Below the pieces are notes generated by a model. That model was not told where the DNA came from and did not search any database. It saw only the letters and a list, made by a program, of their open reading frames with translations. Positions 53,036 through 61,552 of a DNA stretch of 64,000 nucleotides are shown here, in pieces (the first letter of the stretch is position 1; every line of letters begins with the position of its first letter). The stretch covers positions 25,787 through 89,786 of the forward strand of contig CAYTDM010000007.1 in NCBI GenBank assembly GCA_964436635.1. Reading direction: 5' to 3'. The DNA is from DASRQK01 sp964436635. Its GTDB lineage: Bacteria > Bacteroidota > Bacteroidia > Sphingobacteriales > Sphingobacteriaceae. The position numbers and the translations under genes are program-made.

Positions 53036-54721
53036 ATGTACACAATAAAGAACCTACTAACCATTATTTTATTGTTCATATCTTCAACTGGATTGGGCCA
53101 AGCAGAACGAATCATTGGAAAGCCGTATCCAGAAAAAATGAATGAGTTAGCGTTGCTTCACAGAAAATTTATTAATCAATTTAGTGAGGAACAAGCTCGA
53201 GATTCCATTCGAAAGATGCACGAGATTGCGATGAATAGCGGGGATGACGAATTGATGTATGAGGTCCAGTTTTTAGAAGGAAAATTTTCTATTAAAAATG
53301 GTCAAGATAAAATTGAATTTCTTGAGAATCTTTATAGTGAAGTAGAAAAATACCAGATTCAACATTTAACCTTACGAATTGCTAGATTCATTGCAAACTA
53401 CCACTGGGAAAAGGAAAAATTTGAACAGGCGATTCGGTGGAATTTAAAATTATCCGCCCTACTAAAAAATGTTGATCCCAATGATTTTCCTCAAAAGCCT
53501 GATTTTTTATTATGGATTGGCACCTGTTACTATTATTTTGGGGATTATCATGTGGCCATTATGTATTTTCAAGAGGCTGCTCTACTTACTTTAAATAATA
53601 AAGAATATGTTTGGTTCCAATCCGTAAATAATTTAGGGCTCAGCCATCAGCAACTTGGAAATTATGAAGAAGCTGCGCAATGTTTTGAGTCCATTATTGA
53701 AAAATTTGATTCTAAAAATTCCATTAATGAAAATCCAAAAGCACAATGGTTAGGGATAGCAACAGGTAACTTGGGACAAAATTATTATTTACAGAAAAAT
53801 TACAACAAAGCCCTCCCTTTAATATTAACTGACTATTCAATCGCACTAACTTTTAAAGACTACGGACTGGCATCAGGTGCAGCAACCACTCTAGCAAACA
53901 TCTACTTTATTAATAAGGATTTGGCAAACACTAAACGATTTGTCGATGAAGCATATCGGTATTCTATCCAATCCGGACAAAGAGATAGGTTACGATTCAT
54001 ATATCCCATTTACTCAAAATACTACACCACGATTAACGAACCAACTATTGCAATTAACTACTTAGATTCGGCCTTATTAGCCACTAAAAATTATAGCGAT
54101 AAATTTAACGCCGTTCAATTAATGAATGCGAAAGAAGAAGCCCTTGCTTCGCAAAAAAATGCGGAAATATTTGAAAACAACATAAAAAACGCAGAAAAAA
54201 TACATAAAAGAAACCTATTAATAGCAGGCATGATTATCCTGACCCTGATCGTCATGTTAACCTATATTCGCTATCAAAATTGGTCAAAAAAGGAAATTAA
54301 TAAACGAGACGAAAAAATTAAAAATACCGAATCAGAATTGCTTACTGCAAAAAAAGCACTGGAAGAAATGGCTAATAAAGCGGTTGAAAAATCAGCATTA
54401 AATCCAAATTCAAGCAACAACGATGTAGTTGAAAAGCTGAACCAACAAGTCATCCTCACAGATGAAGGTTGGAAGGAGTTTAGTCGGCTATTCGCAAAAG
54501 TCCATCCAGGATTTCAACATCGAATTAAATCGAAATTTCCTCAGCTTACCCCTGCCGAGTTACGTTGTCTCTCCATGGAACGTTTACAATTTTCAAATAA
54601 GCAAATGGCTGCCCTGCAAGGTATTTCAGTAAATGCTGTCTTGGTTACAAAGCATAGAATTCGAAAACGATTAGGTTTTGAAAATCAAAAAAAGTTATTT
54701 GAATTTGTAAGAAACATATAA
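53036..54721 (+). CDS. TPR transmembrane regulator with LuxR-like HTH
   Basis: One-component membrane regulator of 561 residues. The signal-like N-terminus (MYTIKNLLTIILLFISSTG) is followed by a run of tetratricopeptide repeats (about 60-370, e.g. LLWIGTCYYYFGDYHVAIMYFQ). One transmembrane helix lies at about 389-408 (LLIAGMIILTLIVMLTYI). A charged coiled coil (about 410-455) and a C-terminal HTH (LTPAELRCLSMERLQFSNK .. AVLVTKHRIRKRLGF) finish it. Sensing is presumably on the periplasmic side and DNA binding on the cytosolic side. It is divergent from the giant gene with interleaved promoters and is a prime candidate for its regulator, though this is inference. Confidence 0.8.
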   Translation: MYTIKNLLTIILLFISSTGLGQAERIIGKPYPEKMNELALLHRKFINQFSEEQARDSIRKMHEIAMNSGDDELMYEVQFLEGKFSIKNGQDKIEFLENLYSEVEKYQIQHLTLRIARFIANYHWEKEKFEQAIRWNLKLSALLKNVDPNDFPQKPDFLLWIGTCYYYFGDYHVAIMYFQEAALLTLNNKEYVWFQSVNNLGLSHQQLGNYEEAAQCFESIIEKFDSKNSINENPKAQWLGIATGNLGQNYYLQKNYNKALPLILTDYSIALTFKDYGLASGAATTLANIYFINKDLANTKRFVDEAYRYSIQSGQRDRLRFIYPIYSKYYTTINEPTIAINYLDSALLATKNYSDKFNAVQLMNAKEEALASQKNAEIFENNIKNAEKIHKRNLLIAGMIILTLIVMLTYIRYQNWSKKEINKRDEKIKNTESELLTAKKALEEMANKAVEKSALNPNSSNNDVVEKLNQQVILTDEGWKEFSRLFAKVHPGFQHRIKSKFPQLTPAELRCLSMERLQFSNKQMAALQGISVNAVLVTKHRIRKRLGFENQKKLFEFVRNI

Positions 54722-54813
54722 ATTTTATTAATTCGCTTATAATCTAAATGCTTTTCCTAATATTGTTCTAAATCACAATCAGAATTTTTAAGATCAATTT
54801 ATTATAATACTAT

Positions 54814-56265
54814 ATGCAGATACGCTATCATTTTAACGTTAAAAGCGTGCTATTACTTTTATTGACCATTGGAATATTAGTTAACGGCTGTAAAAAAACA
54901 GAACAAAAGCCCGATGGTTCGAATACACAGCAAGTCGTTTCCTTACAACTTCTTCCAGACAAAACGAATTTGGTAGCAAATAATCAAGATATGATTATTT
55001 TCGTCGTAAAAGCTCTGGATGCATCCAATAAGCAGGTTTCCATCTCAGGAGTCGAGTTTTTTATTAATGGGGTAAAAACATCTGACGCGAGATTAATAAC
55101 CCCTACAGCCGGAAAGTATTCAATTTACGCAAAACACAATAACATTTCATCAAATACAGTTGAAATTACAGCTATAAGCCCTGAAGACGCTAGAAAAATT
55201 CGATTAAATTCTTCCAGCAAATTATTGATTGCGAACAGCACCTCTAAATCAACGTTTACCACCACGTACATTGATGAGTTTGGTAAAGAAAGAACACTAG
55301 GAAATCAGGAGTGGAAACTTTATATTGATGGTGTTGAAACACCTGAAAAAGCCTTTAGTACCACCGTACCAGGAACATACAAAGTCCAATCTGAAGGTTT
55401 GGGCAAATCGTCAGAAATCATTGAAATCGAGGTTCGAGAAGATAAAAACTATCCAATTATTACCATCCCGGTCGTCTTCCATATTGGGCATTATGGAGAT
55501 GATTTAAATTTAGGATTAAACATCAGTGCTTCGCGTGTACATGAAGTGTTTGATTATTTAAACAAAGCCTTTTCTAATCAAACCAATACAACCAATCCGA
55601 ATGCAGTAGACATGCGTGTCCGCTTTCGTCTTGCGACCATCGATCCGGATGGGAAAATGATGGACGAACCTGGAATCATTCGTTATGATGTCTCTAAATA
55701 CGACAATGGATATTCTGCTTCAGTAAGTGATAAAGCAGGCGACAAAGCCCTTGGAGGGAACGAACGGGGTTACTTATCCTTTGAAAAAGGATGGAACCCT
55801 GAAGAATACATAAACATTTATGTCACTCCTACAGAGACTTCTGCAGGTTGGGCCAGGATCCCACCCGTATACGCCAGCCACCCATTACTTGGATTAAGCA
55901 CAGTATCAGATGGTTGCACAGACTGTATACAAACTTGGGTACCCTATATTTTCGTCAATACTTCTGCCTTTCATGGGGCATCTGCTACCACCATCCACGA
56001 AGTGGGACATTCCTTTGGTTTATTCCATGTTTTCTCAGAGAACGATTGTAGAACGAGCGATTATTGTCCTGACACTTTTTCATATTACAACGCAAATAAC
56101 ACCCCTTGCTCAGACAATAAAGGTTGGTTAGGCCGCGATAATTTCATGGACTATCAAGTCAGCGGCATGAGCAGATCTTCCTTTACCTATGACCAAAGAG
56201 AACGTGTTAGGCACGTCCTATCTTACGGACATTGGGTTTCCAAGTTACCCTATTCAACTAAATAA
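54814..56265 (+). CDS. M43-type (pappalysin-like) metalloprotease lipoprotein
   Basis: Secreted zinc metalloprotease of 483 residues. The lipobox LVNGC puts the acylated cysteine at about residue 26. Two Ig/Big-like domains follow (about 45-125 and 128-210). The catalytic domain begins with YPIITIPVVFHIGHYGDD and has HEVGHSFGLFH (395-405, HExxHxxGxxH with Glu396), with the Met-turn NFMDY near 450. Cysteine pairs around the loop (SENDCRTSDYC) fit pappalysins. Downstream of the TPR-HTH gene (92 bases), it may process surface proteins such as the giant protein; no direct evidence. Confidence 0.88.
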   Translation: MQIRYHFNVKSVLLLLLTIGILVNGCKKTEQKPDGSNTQQVVSLQLLPDKTNLVANNQDMIIFVVKALDASNKQVSISGVEFFINGVKTSDARLITPTAGKYSIYAKHNNISSNTVEITAISPEDARKIRLNSSSKLLIANSTSKSTFTTTYIDEFGKERTLGNQEWKLYIDGVETPEKAFSTTVPGTYKVQSEGLGKSSEIIEIEVREDKNYPIITIPVVFHIGHYGDDLNLGLNISASRVHEVFDYLNKAFSNQTNTTNPNAVDMRVRFRLATIDPDGKMMDEPGIIRYDVSKYDNGYSASVSDKAGDKALGGNERGYLSFEKGWNPEEYINIYVTPTETSAGWARIPPVYASHPLLGLSTVSDGCTDCIQTWVPYIFVNTSAFHGASATTIHEVGHSFGLFHVFSENDCRTSDYCPDTFSYYNANNTPCSDNKGWLGRDNFMDYQVSGMSRSSFTYDQRERVRHVLSYGHWVSKLPYSTK

Positions 56266-56361
56266 TAGGAAGTAATTATTGGGTGAAAAGGGCTGGCTAA
56301 ATGCAAATAAAAAAGCATAAAAACACCAGCTATTTCCAAGAAAAAAAAGTCTATTCGAATC

Positions 56362-56393
56362 AAAAAGAAGCTCCAAATGAGCTTCTTTTTTTT
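56362..56393. terminator. 12-bp perfect terminator after the M43 gene
   Basis: AAAAAGAAGCTC (56362-56373) and GAGCTTCTTTTT (56379-56390) pair exactly, with a 5-base loop and eight U in a row. It ends the protease transcript. An 87-codon minus frame across this site is not credible. Confidence 0.85.
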
Positions 56394-57009
56394 GCCTCCA
56401 ATTGTTCTAATTGACTCAATAAAATCCACCTCAAATTCAGTTCTGTTTAAGACACCTAATCGATGAATCGCATCGTTCATAAACTGAATTCGGAAGTATC
56501 CACTCGGATCCAAAATAGGGGAGAGATAATCGTCACAAATTTCACTTCTTAAAAACAGAAGTCTTTAAAAATTGTCAAAGTGAAAAATTTTTTATCCAAA
56601 AATCTTCTGGATTTACGCATACAAAAAATCAACTTTGCCATACAAATTCAAAAGCTCACCTCAAAATAACTCAAAAAATATATAAGTAAATAAACACATT
56701 ATATAATACATTTTATAATTTGAATATTAATACTTTATAATCTAAAAAATAGTGATTTTTCATTGATTTTGTTTAATTACTAAATTTAATAGCAATTAGA
56801 ACTCTTTTTATCAAAACTATTACTTTCATTAATCAGTATAAATATCTCATTATAAATTATATAATCAAAACATGATTTAATATAAAATCCTTCTAAAAAT
56901 CCAGAAAAATTCGAAAAAGCATGAGATTTTATAAAAATTTCAATTTTTATAAAAGTTTGGAAATCGGGATGACGTCTTAAATTTTTAACATAAATTTAAC
57001 ATGCGCACA
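56394..57009. other. AT-rich gene-free stretch
   Basis: About 620 bases with no credible gene, strongly AT-rich from about 56570. A near-perfect AT palindrome at 56927-56954 has exact 13-base arms (TTTTATAAAAATT) and a 2-base spacer. I see no tRNA, no repeat family and no cluster of DnaA boxes. Confidence 0.7.
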
Positions 57010-57040
57010 TTTAGTTCGGCATACAAATTGCGTATCTTTG
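57010..57040 (+). promoter_or_regulatory. promoter of the candidate small RNA
   Basis: TTTA (57010-57013), a 19-base spacer and TATCTTTG (57033-57040, exact TAnnTTTG). No start codon lies between here and the terminator. Confidence 0.6.
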
Positions 57041-57045
57041 TATAA

Positions 57046-57167
57046 GTTATCTGAGCAACTTTAAAAAAGGAACAAGGATAATTTTTAGAATTTGTCTTTT
57101 CATAATTTAGGTTTATAATTGGTTAGTTAAAAGGCTCTGATCCTCCCCGTTTCAGAGCCTTTTTTTA
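57046..57167 (+). ncRNA. candidate orphan small RNA, about 120 nt
   Basis: Bounded by an exact -7 box ending at 57040 and a rho-independent terminator at 57129-57167. There is no ATG inside and no downstream plus-strand gene, since the next gene is convergent. It has a 5' AAGTT/AACTT mini-hairpin, an A/U-rich middle and a 3' hairpin whose single-stranded loop TCCTCCCCGTTT is C-rich, which in many bacteria pairs with ribosome-binding sites. It matches no 6S, SRP, tmRNA or RNase P pattern that I can see. Function unknown. Confidence 0.55.
57129..57167 (+). terminator. terminator of the candidate small RNA
   Basis: AAAAGGCTCTGA (57129-57140) pairs with TCAGAGCCTTTT (57152-57163), an exact 12-bp stem with an 11-base C-rich loop, followed by further U. 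Confidence 0.88.
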
Positions 57168-57264
57168 TGCCCAATATTTCATCATAAACCTCCTACCCTT
57201 TTATGCAAATTCACCTCCTGTTTTCTATTAATTCAACCCTTGAATCGACCCTTGATTTTTGACC

Positions 57265-57297
57265 AAAAAAAAGTCCAGACCGAAGGACGATCTGGAC
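57265..57297 (-). terminator. terminator of icd
   Basis: On the minus strand GTCCAGA (57297-57291) pairs with TCTGGAC (57279-57273), with an 11-base loop, followed by eight U. It lies 31 bases after the icd stop. Confidence 0.85.
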
Positions 57298-57327
57298 GAG
57301 AAAAACTATAAAACTTTAATTGATTTG

Positions 57328-59556
57328 TTAGCTTAACAAACCATCAATAATTTCATTTAACGTTTTGCTTGGACGCATCGCAGCGAATGCTAAATCATCC
57401 GTTGGGAAATAGTACCCACCTATGTTTTGAGGTTTGCCTTGCGCGTGAATTAACTCTTCATTAATGGTTGCTTCTTGTTCGACCAAAGCTTTAGCAACCG
57501 GCTCAAATCGTGACTTTATGTCAGCATCCTCGTTTTGCGCAGCCAATGCTACTGCCCAATATTGAGCTAAATAAAAGTGAGATCCTCTATTATCAATCTG
57601 ACCTACTTTACGGGCTGGAGAACGATCATTCTCCAAGAAACGCTCTGTAGCGGCGTCTAAGGCATTTGCTAACACAAATGACTTCTTATTCCCCGTAGTC
57701 TGTCCGATGTGCTCTAAAGAGACCGCAAGGGCTAAAAATTCACCCAATGAATCCCAACGTAAGTATCCTTCCTCCACAAACTGTTCAACGTGCTTTGGAG
57801 CAGAACCCCCTGCGCCCGTTTCAAACAATCCTCCACCGTTCATTAAAGGAACGATGGAAAGCATTTTTGCAGAAGTACCCAATTCAAGAATAGGGAATAA
57901 ATCCGTTAAATAATCTCTTAACACATTCCCGGTTACAGAAATGGTGTCTAAGCCTTGACGAATTCTTTCTAAAGAAAATTTGGTGGCCGCAATCGGATCT
58001 AAAATTCGAATATCTAAGCCTGTGATATCATAATCTTTTAAGTATTCTTTAACTTTCAAGATTAATTGGCGATCGTGCGCACGTTGTTCATCTAACCAGA
58101 ACACAGCCGGAGTGTTGGATAATCTCGCACGATTTACTGCTAACTTCACCCAATCACGAATCGGCGCATCTTTGGTTTGACACATTCTAAAAATATCGCC
58201 TTTTTCAACAGATTGTTCCATAAACACGGTTCCATCTGCAGCCACTACGCGGATTACACCGGTACCAGGTGCTTGGAACGTTTTATCGTGAGATCCGTAT
58301 TCCTCTGCCTTTTGAGCCATTAAACCGACGTTTGGCACAGAACCCATGGTAGATGGATCTAATGCGCCATGCAGCTTGCAATCTTCTATAGTAGCCACAT
58401 ACACGCCCGCATAAGAACGGTCTGGAATTAACGCTACGGTATCCCTTGGTTTTCCATCTTTATCCCACATTTGCCCTGAATTTCTAATCATTGCTGGCAT
58501 AGAAGCGTCCACAATGACGTCAGAAGGCACATGGAGATTTGTAATTCCTTTATCCGAATTAACCATGGCTAAATCTGGACCATTTGCGATCGCTTTTTCC
58601 AAATCCGCTTTCACTGCCGCTTCTTGTGCGTGTCCAGCAATCTTTGCGTACACATCCCCTAATCCATTGCGAGTATCCACCCCTAATTCTTCAAATAAGG
58701 CCGAATATTTTTCGAAAACAGCTGCAAAGTAAACTTCTACGATCGCTCCAAAAATAATTGGATCGGAAACTTTCATCATGGTCGCTTTTAAGTGCGCCGA
58801 TAGCAAGACGCCTTCTTTGCGTGTTTGCTCGATTTCAGCAGCGACAAATGCTTTCAAAGCAGTCAGGCTCATGCGAGCACTATCGATTACTTCTCCTGCC
58901 TGTAAAGCTGCACCAGCTTTCAATTCTACTTGCTGACCATCGTTTCCTTCAAATACGATAGCATAGGTGGTCTTTTCAGAAACTGTCACTGATTGTTCAC
59001 TACCATAAAAATCACCGTCTGTTAAAGATGCCACGCGCGTTTTGGAATCTGCACTCCATTTTCCCATGCTATGTGGATGCTGTTTTGCATAATTTTTTAC
59101 TGCTTTTGGCGCTCTACGGTCTGAATTCCCTTCCCTTAAAACAGGGTTAACTGCAGAACCTAACACTTTCGCGTACGTTGCTCTAATGCTCTTTTCTTCC
59201 TCTGATTGTGCATCTTCAGGATAGTTTGGCACAGCATATCCTTTAGCCTGTAATTCAGCGATAGCAGCTTTCAATTGAGGAATAGAGGCCGAAATATTTG
59301 GAAGCTTAATGATGTTTGCTTCTGGTTTTGTGGCCAAATCACCTAATTCTGCTAAAGCATCGCCTACCCGTTGATCTGGATTTAAATACTGAGAAAAATT
59401 TGCCAAAATTCTGCCCGCTAAGGAAATGTCTTTTTCTACCACCTCAATATCCGCAGCAGCAGTAAACGCTCGTACTATTGGCAAAAAAGAATACGTAGCC
59501 AATAACGGCGCTTCATCAGTGCGCGTATAATGAATTGTTGATTTGTTGGAACTCAT
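57328..59556 (-). CDS. icd: isocitrate dehydrogenase (NADP), monomeric type
   Basis: Converts isocitrate to 2-oxoglutarate and makes NADPH. It has 742 residues, the length of the monomeric IDH2 form, unlike the dimeric enzyme of about 410 residues. Family landmarks are YTRTDEAPLLATYSFLPIV at the start, NIIKLPNISASIPQL, EGNSDRRAPKAVKNYAK, SDKGITNLHVPSDVIVDASMPAMIR, GMLTSGK-type nucleotide loops and GGSAPKH. The gene stands alone with a leader that contains a hairpin and a U-tract. It complements sucC as a second TCA gene in the window. Confidence 0.97.
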   Translation of the reverse strand: MSSNKSTIHYTRTDEAPLLATYSFLPIVRAFTAAADIEVVEKDISLAGRILANFSQYLNPDQRVGDALAELGDLATKPEANIIKLPNISASIPQLKAAIAELQAKGYAVPNYPEDAQSEEEKSIRATYAKVLGSAVNPVLREGNSDRRAPKAVKNYAKQHPHSMGKWSADSKTRVASLTDGDFYGSEQSVTVSEKTTYAIVFEGNDGQQVELKAGAALQAGEVIDSARMSLTALKAFVAAEIEQTRKEGVLLSAHLKATMMKVSDPIIFGAIVEVYFAAVFEKYSALFEELGVDTRNGLGDVYAKIAGHAQEAAVKADLEKAIANGPDLAMVNSDKGITNLHVPSDVIVDASMPAMIRNSGQMWDKDGKPRDTVALIPDRSYAGVYVATIEDCKLHGALDPSTMGSVPNVGLMAQKAEEYGSHDKTFQAPGTGVIRVVAADGTVFMEQSVEKGDIFRMCQTKDAPIRDWVKLAVNRARLSNTPAVFWLDEQRAHDRQLILKVKEYLKDYDITGLDIRILDPIAATKFSLERIRQGLDTISVTGNVLRDYLTDLFPILELGTSAKMLSIVPLMNGGGLFETGAGGSAPKHVEQFVEEGYLRWDSLGEFLALAVSLEHIGQTTGNKKSFVLANALDAATERFLENDRSPARKVGQIDNRGSHFYLAQYWAVALAAQNEDADIKSRFEPVAKALVEQEATINEELIHAQGKPQNIGGYYFPTDDLAFAAMRPSKTLNEIIDGLLS

Positions 59557-59574
59557 ATTAAATGTTTTGTAATT

Positions 59575-59615
59575 AAAAAATCAAAAAGAAGCCTTACAAT
59601 AAGCCATGTAAAGGC
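59575..59615 (-). terminator. hairpin plus U-tract in the icd leader / after recQ2
   Basis: On the minus strand GCCTTTACA pairs with TGTAAGGC (one bulge), followed by TTCTTTTTGATTTTTT. It ends the recQ2 transcript, or attenuates icd if icd starts at the upstream box at 59621-59628. Confidence 0.65.
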
Positions 59616-59620
59616 GACCA

Positions 59621-59628
59621 CAAATTTA
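59621..59628 (-). promoter_or_regulatory. possible -7 box of icd
   Basis: TAAATTTG on the minus strand is an exact TAnnTTTG match between recQ2 and the hairpin. The hairpin would then lie in the icd leader. No -33 element is evident. Confidence 0.4.
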
Positions 59629-59644
59629 ATCAAAAAACTTGGAT

Positions 59645-61540
59645 TTATGAGGTCCAGTAATACAGGTCTTTATCAATCTTTAATCGGCCCTCATCTAGGC
59701 ATTTTCTGAGAAACTCAATGCGTTCTTCCGTCGTGCCAATCTCTAAGTGATCGACCAAATCCTTGACCGTTAGGGGACCATTTTTTAAGGCCTCTTTCAG
59801 CTCTGAGATTTGTTTGTCTTCTGAAAACGTGCGCTTCATAGATTTCAAACAAACATCGCATGCACCGCAAGGTTGTGAACCTGGCTCATCAAAATAGCTT
59901 AATAACTGCTGACTCCTGCATCGATCGATTTTCAAATAATCAATGACGGCTTGCAATTTGGAAGCTTTGGTTTTTTTTCGTATATTTATAAAAGAGGCAT
60001 CTATGTGCAGGTGTTGTGGATCTACTCGAGGTCTTAAAAATTGTATTTGCGGACTATCAGTACTTGGAATATAGTCGAGCACCTGTTGTTGATGCAAAAT
60101 TCGAAGGGATTCCACCACCGTTCTGGTCGGTACAGCAAGTTTCTTTGCCAACTCCAATTCTCTGATGGCCGTATAATGTGAAAAAGCTCCACCATAGGCC
60201 CGAAGTATTAATTTGATTAATAAATCATACTTTTGGTGTTCAACCTGAAATTTATATAAATCTTCTGGTCCTAATTCAAATTTCAATCTTGATGGCAAAT
60301 AGACACTCTCGGTCATCGAAAGCCACCCATCTCGCTCTAGAAATTTCAAGGCACTTAAAACCGGTATAGGTGGTATTTGATAACGTTGACAAAAAGCTCC
60401 TAAGTCAAATTCCAAACTTAAGAACTCTCCAGCCCCATACGCCAATTGAAAAAAATTACCCAATTGCTGATAGACTTTATGAATGAATTCCAAGGGCGGA
60501 AAACTATCTTCAAATTGCTTTTTTAATTGAATTAAATCGGCGTCTTGATATAAGAAAATGGCATAAGATTTTTTACCATCTCGCCCTCCTCTTCCGGCCT
60601 CTTGATAATAAGCTTCTAAGGATTCTGGTGCGTCAATATGAATAACGAATCGCACATCGGATTTATCGATGCCCATTCCAAATGCATTGGTAGCGACCAT
60701 GACTCGAGTAGCGCCTATTTTCCATTGCGTTTGTTTCATAGAGCGCTCTTCTGCGGGCAATCCCGCATGATAAAAGTCTGCAGAAACCCCTTCATTTAGT
60801 AAATATCGAGCTGTTTCTTGTGTTTCTCTTCGATTTCTCACATACACGATTCCACTGCCTCCTAACTTTTGTATGATTCGCAGCATTCTCCTGTGCTTAT
60901 CTTCCTCAGGAATCACCATATACGCAAGATTTTCCCTGAAAAAACTCATTTTAAAAACTAATGGCTCTTTAAAACTAAGCTTTTCTTGAATGTCTTCGAC
61001 CACATCAGGTGTGGCAGTGGCTGTTAAAGCAAGCACCGGTGTTTGAGGGTGCAGAGTTCTCAATTCGCTAATAGCCAAATAAGGCGGGCGAAAATCATAT
61101 CCCCATTGAGAAATACAATGGGCTTCATCAACGGCAAATAAATTCACCTTCATATACTGAATACGAGTGCGAACCAAAGGACTTTGTAAGCGTTCAGGGG
61201 ATAAATAGAGAAATTTTACGGGCCCATATACGCAACTATCCAATGCCCAATCTACTTCCTTTTTACTCATCCCAGAATAGATGGCTATCGCTTCAATGCC
61301 TTTCGCTTTCAAGTTTTCGACTTGATCTTTCATTAAAGCAATCAGTGGAGAAACGACAATACAAATACCTTCCTGTGCCAAAGCAGGAACTTGGAAACAT
61401 AATGATTTTCCTCCTCCTGTCGGCATTAAAGCAAGGGCATCTTTTCCATCCAAGACTGCTTGAATAATCTCCTGCTGAAGCGGCCTAAAACTAGAAAAAC
61501 CCCAATTTACTTTTAATACTTCGAAGATATCCTTATGCAT
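59645..61540 (-). CDS. second RecQ-family DNA helicase (short, no HRDC)
   Basis: 3'-5' helicase of 631 residues from the ATG at 61540 (a GTG two codons earlier is less likely). Walker A is PTGGGKS (about 40-46), DEAH box DEAHCISQWGYDFRP (from about 138), motif VI QEAGRGGRDG. The zinc site is C-R-S-Q-Q and CGACDVC near 545-570, then a winged-helix remnant. No HRDC domain is visible, so the protein ends soon after the RQC-like region. It differs from the 730-residue RecQ at 12.5 kb in domain content and is co-transcribed with comEC. Confidence 0.93.
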   Translation of the reverse strand: MHKDIFEVLKVNWGFSSFRPLQQEIIQAVLDGKDALALMPTGGGKSLCFQVPALAQEGICIVVSPLIALMKDQVENLKAKGIEAIAIYSGMSKKEVDWALDSCVYGPVKFLYLSPERLQSPLVRTRIQYMKVNLFAVDEAHCISQWGYDFRPPYLAISELRTLHPQTPVLALTATATPDVVEDIQEKLSFKEPLVFKMSFFRENLAYMVIPEEDKHRRMLRIIQKLGGSGIVYVRNRRETQETARYLLNEGVSADFYHAGLPAEERSMKQTQWKIGATRVMVATNAFGMGIDKSDVRFVIHIDAPESLEAYYQEAGRGGRDGKKSYAIFLYQDADLIQLKKQFEDSFPPLEFIHKVYQQLGNFFQLAYGAGEFLSLEFDLGAFCQRYQIPPIPVLSALKFLERDGWLSMTESVYLPSRLKFELGPEDLYKFQVEHQKYDLLIKLILRAYGGAFSHYTAIRELELAKKLAVPTRTVVESLRILHQQQVLDYIPSTDSPQIQFLRPRVDPQHLHIDASFINIRKKTKASKLQAVIDYLKIDRCRSQQLLSYFDEPGSQPCGACDVCLKSMKRTFSEDKQISELKEALKNGPLTVKDLVDHLEIGTTEERIEFLRKCLDEGRLKIDKDLYYWTS

Positions 61541-61552
61541 TTTCACTTCTAT

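Noticed and set aside
56250..56513. 87-codon minus-strand ORF after the M43 gene
   Set aside because: It runs through the protease terminator hairpin and its U-tract and has no recognisable feature.
56588..56596. TTATCCAAA, a DnaA-box-like sequence in the AT-rich gap
   Set aside because: Single imperfect copy; no cluster of boxes and no dnaA or dnaN nearby, so an origin is not supported.
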